Shown piece after piece: positions 12,169-22,414 of a stretch of DNA of 64,000 nucleotides. Location of the stretch: assembly GCA_033065855.1 (NCBI GenBank), contig JAVXUO010002884.1:310001-374000 (forward strand). Direction: 5' to 3'. The position numbers were made by a program, and so were the translations under genes. The DNA is from Escallonia rubra. Its lineage: Eukaryota; Streptophyta; Magnoliopsida; Escalloniales; Escalloniaceae. A model generated the notes under the pieces. It made no database searches. It was given only the letters and a program-made list of their open reading frames with translations, and was not told where the DNA came from. Numbering within the stretch: the first letter of the stretch is position 1; every line of letters starts with the position of its first letter.

Positions 12169-12511
12169 TCAAGCCAGAGCTATTGGAGCAGAACCGGAAG
12201 AAGCTTGCAGGTCAAATTCATGTAATGCAGTGTTTAGACACAGATTATTTACACTAGCGACGAGAATATTTGATCATTGGCGACATGAAAATCACAAACT
12301 AATGAGATTAGGTTCTTGGCAAAATAGAAACCGACCTGCCAAACGCTACTAGTTGCTTCTTGGCATTAGCTTTTCTTGTCCCCCAAAACGCTTCAATCCC
12401 ACCCTGCCATCGCGCTCTCTCTCCAGGTTCCACTGTGTGTACGGTGTTGATCGGAAGAGTTACCGGCGTCGTGTATCCGTTAATTTTTATAATTTCTAGT
12501 CCAGCGGTCAT
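12169..12511 (-). CDS. Hypothetical 86-residue protein, two exons
   Basis: Exon 1 is 12336-12511 and exon 2 is 12169-12253 on the minus strand. The 82-bp intron has a GT donor and a CTAG acceptor, and the frame joins across it (AG plus T, giving Ser). The product begins MTAGLEIIKINGYTT, has a basic middle (GTRKANAKKQLVAFG) and ends DLQASSGSAPIALA. No signal peptide, membrane segment or known domain is visible, and I do not recognise the family. Support is the matching splice phase and a protein-like composition in both parts, particularly the glycine/tryptophan/lysine-rich block. A LINE is inserted about 75 bp upstream of the ATG, so the promoter may have been displaced. It could be a chance frame. 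Confidence 0.42.
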
Positions 12512-12585
12512 TTAACTTATTTTCGAACTAAATTTTAGAAAACAAAAAGAGAACCGGTAGGGAAGATAATTGAGAAACACTTGTC

Positions 12586-14884
12586 TCATTAGAATTTTTT
12601 CTTTTTTTTTTTGGTAAAACAGAAATAATACATTAACCAAATCAGCCCCTAAAGTGGGCAACTTGAGCTACATCATTAGCTAGGAGAGGGAGGACACCAT
12701 CAGGTGGTTGCATGAGATACACAAAAGACTCCCTCTGCTGTTCTCCACAATTAGCAAGTTTATCGGCACAAAAATTGCCTTCCCTATACACATGAACAAC
12801 ATTAGACTTAGTAACTCTAATTAGGGCTTTAGCATCCCTAACAAGATTGCTCAAAGGGTGCAAAAAATTGTCTTGGTCGCTAATCAAATCCATGGCAGTT
12901 TTGGAATCTGTCTCAATGATGGTATTGGTAAGACCTCGCTTCTTGATCAACTGCAGACCTTTTACAATTCCATGTAGCTCTGCCTCAAGAGCATCTGAAG
13001 TGTAGAGAAAACCGTAGTAGCCTTCCATCCATTCTCCATTCCAGTTTCTTAAAAGTCCCCCAAAGCCTCCACGCAGGTTGCTTTTGGCACATCCATCTGT
13101 GTTCAGCTTGAACGTACCTGCAAAAGGAAAAACCCAAGTTATGCTTTGGTTATTTTCTTTAGGTACCTTAGATTTCTTCTCATACGCTAGTTCCAGATCA
13201 GCAGCAAACTTCATGCTAAGCTTCCATGACACCTCTCCGGGAAGCTTGATCCCTTCGATGCTTTCTTTGTTTCTGTCCTTCCAGACCTGCCACATGATAG
13301 CTAAGAAGATATTTTTCCATTGAAAGTTAGCAAAAGAGTGGTTTTCCTTTCCTTTGATGTTAATGGACAGCCACTCCTCAAAACTCAAGTTGTTTTCTTT
13401 AAGGAGTTGCTGTTTAGAAAACAGCTTCCCCCAGATATCCTTAGCTTTAGGGCACCTCCTAATTATATGCTCAGAAGTTTCATTTAGATAACCACATCTT
13501 AAACATTTGGAATCATTGGTCATGCTTCTAGAGGCTCTTAAACTGTTAGAACAGATTCTATCCTGTAAGCAAAGCCATAAGAAAAGAATGATCTTTTGGG
13601 GGGTTTTGATTTCCCAGATCCAATGCCATTTAAGCTCATTATCAAACACCTGTTGCCTTTCCAAAATCAGATTGTAGGCACTAGAGATAGAAAATTTTCC
13701 ATTTGAGTTTTGTCCCCAGCAGCAAGTATCTTCAGTGACATCTTCCATGGGAAGGTAAACCTTCACAATTTGATCATGGGCTTCTTGGTTCACGAGGTTA
13801 AGAATTTTAGGACTATCCCAAGCTCCTCCAGAAATAACCTGCTGAACCTTGATAGGATGCCCCATCTTTTCCGATTCTGGAGCTAAGGGACCATTACCAC
13901 ACCACCAATCATGCCAGAAATCCACCTTATCCCCTTTGCTAATTTTCCATTTCAAACCTTGACCAAGCACATCAAAAGTTTTTTGAATACTCCTCCATAT
14001 ATAAGATTTTCTACTTTTAGCATTCCATTCTCTAGGGTTATCTTTCATGGCATATTTAGCTTTTAGCACTTTAACCCACAGGAGTTCCTCATTAGTCACC
14101 ATTTTCCAGCTAAGTTTAGTCAAACAGGCTATGTTGTTATCTCTGGCCTTTCTAAGCCCAAGACCCCCCTTCTTTTTAGGCATACACACCTTATCCCAAC
14201 TCACCAAGTGAATTTTCCTTTTCCCCTCAGAGTCTCCCCACAAAAAATTCCTGTTAAGTCTGTCCAAGTTCTCATTGGTTTTAGCAGGCAAGGCTTGAAT
14301 CTGCATAAGATGAGTAGGTATGGCTGAGGAAACAGATTGCACCAAAGTAGCTCTACCAGCTAGGGAAAGAAGCTTGGATTTCCATCCAGCCAGTTTCTTC
14401 TGGACCTTTTGCAGAATATGGTCAAAAAGGTTTTGGGATAATCTTTTATGGACAAGAGGGATGCCCAAGTAAATTCCTAAGTTTTCAGTCAGGGGGATAC
14501 CACAAACACTACTCAAATGTTTGGCCTTGTTCAGAGGGGTATTAGGGGAGACATAGAGCTTAGATTTGTGCAGATTTATTTTCTGCCCAGAACTATCACA
14601 AAAACTGTTAAGGATATCCATAATTTTGGTGCACTCCTTATCCTCAGCTTTACTAAAAATAATGATATCATCAGCGTAGAATAAATGCGAGATAAGAGGG
14701 CCACCCTTGGAGGCCTTCAACCCAATCACATTTTTCTTAAGATTGCATTCAGAGAGCATGTTAGATAATTTCTCCATACACAACACAAAAATATAGGGGG
14801 AAAGGGGATCCCCTTGTCTAATACCTCTGCTAGGGGTGATGGTTTCCAGAGGGACGCCATTCCACAAGATCATTAGAATTTTTT
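12586..14884 (-). mobile_element. 5'-truncated LINE (L1-type) insertion with 15-bp duplications
   Basis: The 15-mer TCATTAGAATTTTTT flanks the element at 12586-12600 and 14870-14884, a clean target-site duplication. The inserted body is 12601-14869 on the minus strand. Its 3' end carries an A-run (T-run on the plus strand, 12602-12612), and its 5' end begins inside the reverse transcriptase. This is the standard result of incomplete target-primed reverse transcription. Together with the uninterrupted reading frame, the perfect duplication suggests a young insertion. Confidence 0.93.
12642..14873 (-). pseudogene. LINE ORF2 3' part: reverse transcriptase, zinc-binding domain, RNase H
   Basis: A 743-codon open frame encodes the C-terminal part of a plant LINE ORF2 protein. 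Residues from about 12 hold TPSRGIRQGDPLSPYIF and residues 66-69 the catalytic YADD of reverse transcriptase. A zf-RVT region follows around residue 430-500 (WHWIWEIKTPQKI, then CLRCGYLNETSEHIIRRCP). An RNase H domain lies near the end (KLNTDGCAKSN, then AELHGI, then ETDSKTAMDL). The endonuclease and the N-terminal half of the reverse transcriptase are missing, so it cannot be autonomous. The apparent ATG is supplied by the flanking duplication (14871-14873) and is not a native start. There is no frameshift or stop. Confidence 0.92.
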
Positions 14885-15272
14885 TTCTAGGAAGCCAAGT
14901 TGGTCAACAATATAGTTGTATTGGTGTGATATACTTGAAAACATTTTTTGACGTGGTTGGTATGCTCGAAAAAAATTCAGGCAATGACACAATATTTACT
15001 CAGGGTTGTGATTTTTCTAACTAAAATCTGTCATTTTCTTGTGGGAGGTTTGGTTCATATCGATAGATACGAGGTAGAATGTCCAAGGTTTCAAACCATT
15101 AATATTTAGTTGTTTTAACGTACAGGACCACAGTGTGTCAAAATGTTACTTGTGGTACCGATGCGATTCTCAACTAGTTTTGCATCACTCTCCTTTCTAA
15201 CAAGAAGATTGTGAGTTTCGGTTCCCTTATTAGAACGTGTCAACTTTCAACGGGCAATATTGTTTTGTTAGA

Positions 15273-15318
<46 letters not shown>

Positions 15319-16496
15319 GTATATGTGTGTATATTTAATTGATCCCTTGTCTATTCATCCATCGGGATGAACAAACTAGATCTAGCTTCTTTTTTTCTTT
15401 TTAACCATCCTGTCGTTTAATGCAGTGGACGGTTCTTTTGACCAAAATTCCCCCTCACTCGTGACAGTTCCCATTTGCTACATTATTAGCGAACAACCAC
15501 ATCGCCTTACTTTTATTCAAACCTCTCCGTCGGTTACATTGTGTAACGGAAGAAAAGGAGTCTTTTGAAATGAAGGCCCACAATTCAAAGCCCTAAACCT
15601 GTTTGCTACATAACATAGCGGATGATGGGAGGCGTATATATCTCAAACCCTAAATTTTCAACTTTCTTTGTTTAACTTGAAAATATGAGTTGTCAAGTGA
15701 GATTTTCATGTACTTTCGGGGGTACTAGTTTCTATTTAATCCAGACATATTTATACACACATACATAAAACAAAATAAATATATAAAAGTGCCCTCATAA
15801 TTAATATCACCATTACAGTGCAAAAACATTAATCTCATTTTGCAAAATTGTGAAGCAAGGTTCTTGAACAAATCAAACTTACCATACAATGATTGCCCAC
15901 ACCGGTAATCCCCAACCCTCGTTATCTCCCTAGTGATTCTAACATATTTGATCGTCTCTTCAAGTGTGATTTTGGGTTTTCACAGTAATGGATTTACGAT
16001 ATCGGTTGTCTTGGAGTTTGATTTAGGGTAGTTCGCGTATAGGTTGATAAGGAGATCAGTTTGTAAATGATGGTTTTAAAAAACTAAACCTGGGTTAATG
16101 GTTATGCCCATAACAGTTTATGAAGGATTTGGACGGAAATAATACTTACTAATTGCAAAATTAAAACTTCAAGTTGTGACGCATGAAAATTGAAAAATCA
16201 GTGTTCTAAGTGAGATTTTTGTGTACTTTTGGAGTACTAATTTGTTTTAACCCGCCTTATTAGTATTAGGCAAACAAACATGAAGTTTTTCAATAAGTAC
16301 TTTGATAATTGTTGCTGACATATACAATGCGCGACGCACGACGACAAAACTGATTTTTCATTATTTTGAATGTACTTTATCCTTTATTCTTGCATATGCT
16401 AAAAATGAAAAAAAAGTACAGTAAAAATTTGCAATCGAAGGCAAGTTCCCTTGATACAAGTTGACCAATTAAACTGTGAATCAATATAGTTGTTAT
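14885..16496. other. AT-rich intergenic DNA
   Basis: No gene is seen. An (AT)n microsatellite lies at about 15278-15304. The remainder has no recognisable repeat boundary. Confidence 0.55.
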
Positions 16497-17610
16497 TAGA
16501 GGTGAGTACTAAACCGTTCAAACCGATCGAACCAAAACGATTCAAACCAAAACGTCTAAAATTTAACGGTTAGGTTTCACATTTTTCAAACTGAACACCA
16601 ATTGGTTCGGCTCATGGTTCACATTTTTAAAGCCGCTCACAAACCGAACCAAAACGACATATGATATGTTAATTTAACATTCGTCGATAATTTTCACATT
16701 CATGGTACTAAGCAAATTCATATAAACAAAATCTTGAAAGTTACAAAAAATAAAAAATAAAATAATGAGAGTAATTATAACACAAAAAATTAGTGACCAA
16801 TATCTCTTAGATATCTAGTCATTCTTGTATACGTCAATGAAAAAAGCATACTTGTATTTTTATTGAAATATATGTCTGAAATAATATTTATATATCTTAT
16901 GTTAACAAGGAACACTTAGGTAGCGTTTGGTAATACTTCAAATTTTGGTTTTCTGTTTCAAAAAAAAAAAAGTTCAAAATCAGTTTTAATTTTTTTTTTT
17001 TTAAAAACAATGGGTGTTTAATTACCCAGTTTTTATTTTGAGTTTTTTTCCTTTGGTGGTGGTTTGCGGTGACGGTGGTGGGGAGTGGCGATGGCCGGCC
17101 GCGGTGGTCGCGGGCCGCCAGAGGAGGCTGTCGGTCTTCGGCGATGGGCAGTGGCGGTGGGAGGGTGATGGTGGTCTCAAAATAAAAACCAAAACTGAAA
17201 ACCGAAAACTTTTTTCTGGAATTTTCAAAAACAGCGCTGTTTTAAAAATTGGTTTTCAAAACTGAAAGAAAAAAAAAAACGAAAACTGTGTTTCAAACGC
17301 GTTTATTTTCTCCAGTTTACAAAACTGGAAAAATGTAAACTGGAGAAAATAAGTGTTACTAAACGGAGCCTTAGATATTGAATGTAACAAGATTATGAGC
17401 AATTTAGATAAAACATAACTTTAATTTTTATCAATATTTGATTCCAATAATAGTGTGCGAAAGAATAACGTCTTTAAATTAGTGCAAAACGATCAAAATC
17501 GACGAAATCGAACCGTTCAAACCGATAGTGTTTGATTCGATCGGATTTATAAATATTTAAAACGAGGAATAACGGTTCAATTTGCGATTTTACCTCTCAA
17601 ACCGAACTAG
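16497..17610. mobile_element. Eroded hAT-like element with nested Tourist element
   Basis: The left end reads TAGAGGTGAGTA and is followed by repeated AAACCG/AACCAAAACG units. The right part (about 17490-17605) has the complementary CGAACCGTTC-type units and ends near TTACCTCTC. The same plan, TAGGGGTGAG with CGGTT-rich subterminal repeats, is much clearer in the element at 39625-40189, so I place both in one hAT-like family. Its right boundary and target duplication are not resolvable. It is interrupted by the element at 16919-17370. Confidence 0.45.
16919..17370. mobile_element. Tourist-like (PIF/Harbinger) MITE with GC-rich core
   Basis: The 452-bp segment is flanked by TTA on both sides (16916-16918 and 17371-17373), the 3-bp duplication typical of PIF/Harbinger elements. 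Terminal inverted repeats are GGTAGCGTTTGGTAA and GGCTCCGTTTAGTAA. The arms hold A/T-runs, while the core (17055-17180) is GC-rich GGTGGCGG-type sequence. A related copy with a matching core lies at 41261-41668. Confidence 0.65.
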
Positions 17611-17826
17611 TTAAACAAGCCTCGATCAAAATTGTTGAAAAAGTAGTCAACTTTTTCGATGACCATGCATGTCCGAAATTCTCGTGGCATCCCTCGTCTT
17701 AAAAAACCCCTTCCAGCAACGCCTCAAACCTTTCTTCTCTTTCTGTCTATCCATTTCTCAATGCAAGCCCCCACGCTTTGTTGACGTCTCTCTCTGTTTC
17801 TATATGTTCCTCCTCCTCTTTGTCCA

Positions 17827-19492
17827 ATGGGTTGCGGCATTTCAAGGTTGAATCTAGGGGACGATGGAATGGCAAACGGCCTTCGACCCCTCAGGCGCAA
17901 AATCGAGGAAATGCGAAGAAATGACCGCGCTAAGGTTGTTGACGGCACCTCCACAAAACTGCTTCTCAAGGACAACAACCACGGCGACGAGATGTATTGT
18001 GTCATCGACTCCAGCGAAGGCCGCAAAAGCGCTTCCTCTCTAAATAAAGATGCCTCCATCGTACTAATGCAAGAAGAGCCGAAAAAGGAGAGCGTGAAAG
18101 AGGAAGCCGTGGTTGTTTCTGATGCGAAAGGGGAGAGAGGGCTGGAGTCTGAAACCCATAAGGAGGAGGCTGATAATGTGGATCGTCGTGAAGGCGGCGT
18201 TGAAGATGTCGACGAAGAGGTGGAGGACGACGACGAGGGGGGAAGGATTTCCGATTTCGACGGTTCGCTATTGATGGGATCACCAAGTTTTAGAGAATAT
18301 TGCGTTGATTACGACTCCGATGATAGCGTTAAGGATAGTGGTGAGTCCCCAGCCTTTTTCTTAAAACACATAAGTCTTTTTACTCGTAGAATTTCCTGAA
18401 AGTTTCGTGCTCAAAGTTCTTAAGAATAACCTATCTCACGGGCACAAGTAATCACAAACATTTTATAACTTTCTTGTTTTACCCTCTTGGGAGGCAAATA
18501 TATGTTATTTTCAATTCTCTTCGCATTACAATTTCTCAGAATATTGTTCCATGGAATTGGATGAACGGAGTTGATCGGTTCAGCTCTGAACTTTTCAATG
18601 CCCCGTACGTAGTCTTCGATTAATAAAAGTTGGTGCAAGCTTCATGCCAGCCTCATGTGATGGTTATTTCTTTTGTTTGTACAAATATAAAAAAGGGGAA
18701 AGTACAAACACAAAGTAGCAGCGTAAGATATACTATAACTGCAGAGGGGAAAAAGCTGCGAGAGCTACTCGTGTTGGCTTCTTGAGTTTATAATGCGGCA
18801 TGCACGTATTACAAGATCAAGAGCAAAAAAAATTAATTCGGGAATCTTTTGATTGGTTGTGCAGGTAATGATGGCAGCGAAACCAGTGAGAACAAGGCAC
18901 AGGCGAAGGACGTCAACGTTGAGTGTACGAATGAGGTATTACTAATATGATGATCCCTATTTGGTGACTTTTAATTTCCGTTCCATGAATAGAAAACGAT
19001 AAAAACAGGTCGGCGGAGGGCGGAATTTTGAATCTTGAAGAATTTTCTTTCACGGCGTAATAACATAAAATGGTCAATTAGTGCATACTGGTCGTTAAAA
19101 TTTCCAGCTCCATCCAGTGATTTCATTGTCTTGTTTCAATCACCACCTACGTCTTACATCATTTCACACACGCGACTCTTGAACAAGACTAGCTATGCGT
19201 AGTTAGGTGCTTGTGTGATGTTATTCAACTTGAATCATGCTGCTGTATTGTATATGCAGTGGAGCCACTACTCCGGTCAGTTTGGTCTGATATTTTTCCC
19301 GGCCTGCAGGTATGTGTGAGGCAGGGATCAAGGAGCCGATCAGTTACCAAAGGGAGGAGAGGAAGGAGATTCAGAAAGGTCTTTCCGATGCACAGGCCAT
19401 CTGCTGTGAAGAACCTCTTGAATGTTACCACTTGCTACAACCCCAAGGGGCCTAATGCTGGACCTGGCAAACTACCTCGAGCAGCAGTCTAA
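17827..19492 (+). CDS. MGCG N-terminal (lipidated?) acidic protein, 255 aa
   Basis: Exons are 17827-18340, 18865-18935 and 19310-19492; all introns are GT-AG and the joined length is 768 nt. The N-terminus MGCGISRL fits N-myristoylation at Gly2 and palmitoylation at Cys3, so plasma-membrane attachment is likely (inference from motif). Residues about 30-150 are charged and low in complexity, with an acidic block (DVDEEVEDDDEGG, about 134-146). SLLMGSPSFREYC and DYDSDDSVKD follow. The last exon gives a basic tail (GRRGRRFRKVF) and SAVKNLLNVTTCYNPKG. I recognise no enzyme domain. An upstream acceptor at 19260 would instead give a short tail ending at a stop near 19319, so alternative splicing is possible. 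Similar MGCG proteins exist in dicots, but I cannot name a function. Confidence 0.75.
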
Positions 19493-22414
19493 TGGATGAT
19501 CTGTGAACATGTAGAGAAGGCTCTTTCTTTTATTAGAGTTCCCTCTTCTTTCTCTGTTCTTTCTGTAAATGCTCTGTATTGCTTGAAGACAGGATTAATG
19601 TATCATCTCTAGTTACTATTTGGAAATCAATTTTAAAGTACGTTTTCTAGAAACTATGCTTAGCTGCCCTCTGAGACTGTCTTGGTTTCAGACCGAATGG
19701 GGGGGGGGGGGGGGGGCCTAAGGCAGCTGATGAAGTAGTGATGATCAATCAATGCATATAATGATTAGTCAGTGTTTGAAATTTCTAAATTCTAGAAGAT
19801 TGCCAGCATCGCTGGCACGCCATTCAGATCATCTGATTCAGCCGGACAGGGATACTTAGCCAAAAAGGATTACGATAGGCACATGGTTTTTTTCAATTGG
19901 ACGCACAACTCCGTTATCTCACCGAAATTATCTTTTTCATTTAGAAGTTAAAAAACAGACATGCGTAAACGTAACGTTTATTAGAAGCTGGCGTAAGGTC
20001 AAGTTACAGTTTATCGTTAAAATTTTTGCATTTTGACTGTTTCTAATGAAGAAAAGTCGTACGAAATATACGGATATATAAGCAACTGAACAACGCATAA
20101 TTTTTACGAACTCAATCAAGTGCAGTAAATTTTAGGAACGGAAATAATTTTAACTGTTATACTCTGTACTCTTGAGTCTTGGCCATCAATAAAAACAAAA
20201 TATAAACTTTTAATCACCTCCCGGGCAATGTTTCAATGTCTTGACTCTTCCCTTGGGTGATGTAAGTGTTTGTTTGCTGTTCTTGTGGCTGACTGAGAAA
20301 TTTAGGTAGTTGAGACCTAAGAGGGCGCCAAGGAGATCTCACCGGTTAAGGAAACTATATGCTTCTTTTGAATAAACTACTCTTGCCTTTTTGTGGTTCT
20401 TCAATCAAACCTTGCGCCTCACGGAAAATTGCCTTTTGACCAGCGAATATCAGCCTTTCAAACTATGACCTGGCAGTACAAATAACTTTGTAGTCACTCA
20501 AGCTTGACTACAAAGTTAATTTTTATTGCTTTATCTATGAAATCAGGAAAGTTTAGTAACTTCAAATTCATGTACACCGTTAAAAAAAAAAAAGGTAATA
20601 CAGAGCATTACCTTTTTTTAATCCAACCATTTTCATGAAATTTCACACTAAAAAAACAAATTCAGTCAAACCCCATAAAATTCAAATCTAATTCTTTTTT
20701 TAATGTTTCAAACAATGAAATTTAAATATTTAAAATGAAATTTTATCAATTTTATTTCAAACACACTCTTATAAAAATAAGTACAAATAAGACCGGCTTA
20801 TACACATAAATGTCTAGTAATCCGATAGAGGCCAGTAGAACTAGTGTGACTGCAGCAATGATGGCAACATTACTCTGTATTGAAGTGGGATTGAGACAAT
20901 TAAACAAACATATTTATTTCACTTCTTGACAAATGTGTGTTCAAGGACTGCAAGCTTGATTGAACCCCTTTTCTTTAATTAGGGTCCAACTGTTGAGATA
21001 TTATTATTATTATTATATTGTCAAAAGAATATGTTAGAAGCTATACAAATGTTCAAACAGGGTTTGCTAGCCAGCTTAGCTTAGCTTTGCTTTAATGTTG
21101 TGAAAGGATGAGGGGTTAAAGGGTAATCTGACCCGAGAGGGGTTGGTAGTTGGTACACAGACGCATTGCCGGTGGTCAAAGTGCGCCGATCACCGTCACA
21201 ATCAAATCTACAACTCTGTCTGTGCAACAAACTAATCTGACCTTTGACTCCTCCACTTTCCGTAGAGCACCGCAGCTCGACACTGACATAACTTCCGCCC
21301 AATCCACGTCTGCCACGCCGGATGGCTTTGACCAATCAAACCACACAGCTGCAAGCAATACCACTCCCTGCGTAGAGTTGCTTGCACTTTTCAATTGCGA
21401 GCGGCGGGTTACATGCGCAGGGCAATTTGAGATTGATGAGTACACTTATTTTTTTTTTCTTTTCATTTTTAAACGTGAAATTCATGCAACACATATATTT
21501 TAAAACAAAGTAGTATTACGATTTAAGAGCAAAATTTGACGAAATGCATAATGTATAAATTTAAGAAGTTTCAGTGAAACCTAACAACGTGAACGTGATT
21601 AGAGATCATCATATACAAACAAAAGTGAACATGAACTCTCACGAAGTCTTGCATTCAAATAAAAAGTATGATTGCATCCCAGTAAAAAAATAAGATTATA
21701 CGTTGAGATGGAATAAAAAATATGCTTGTAGTCCAACTAACATTTTAACATACTACTATATTTATTGACGTCACAACAACGACGCACAAAACTGAAACCC
21801 TCAACTCCAAAAAGTTGAACTTCGACCAGAAAACATTTTGAACATCACACCATTCATGCCCAAGACACCTTCACTTTCTAAAAGTTTCTAGAAAATGTTA
21901 TTTTTACTGTCTTAAGTATATTTTGATATTAATTTTATCGTTAAAAAAATTTCAGTGACGAATATCAACGTTTAACGTAAACGAAAAAAAACTAAAATAA
22001 CTTCTTCTAGATAATCATTATCCTCCTATGTACTCGTCTATTTCGGTCATAAACAAAGTGAGTAGTGTTTACATAGAATCTCGTTGGTCGTGACTTGCAC
22101 ATGTTAATCAAAGTTAATCTGGTCAAGTTTATACGCACAAGGTAATAAATAACTCTTGACTTGTTAAATTACTTACTTGGCCACTTCCATACCCATGTTA
22201 CAAGTTGCCCTTTTCACTTCGGGGGCATAACGTTAACAATTCTTCTCTCTCTCCCTCTCCCTCTCCCTCTCCCTCTCCATCTTCCTCTTCATTTTTCGCT
22301 TTACCAGGAATTGCCTCCCCAATTCGCTGCTTGATCAATTTGCCAAAGACATTTATCCTTCGCTTCGGTATCTATCTAAATCTCTACGAATATTTTAGGT
22401 ACCAGTTTTGATAG
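19493..22414. other. Intergenic DNA and leader of the BAR-domain gene
   Basis: Contains a run of 18 G at 19699-19716, a small hairpin around 20582-20630 and AT-rich sequence. The overlapping frames at 21081-21503 on both strands have no recognisable domain. A CTCTCC microsatellite at about 22243-22278 lies in the probable 5' leader of the gene starting at 22415. Confidence 0.5.
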
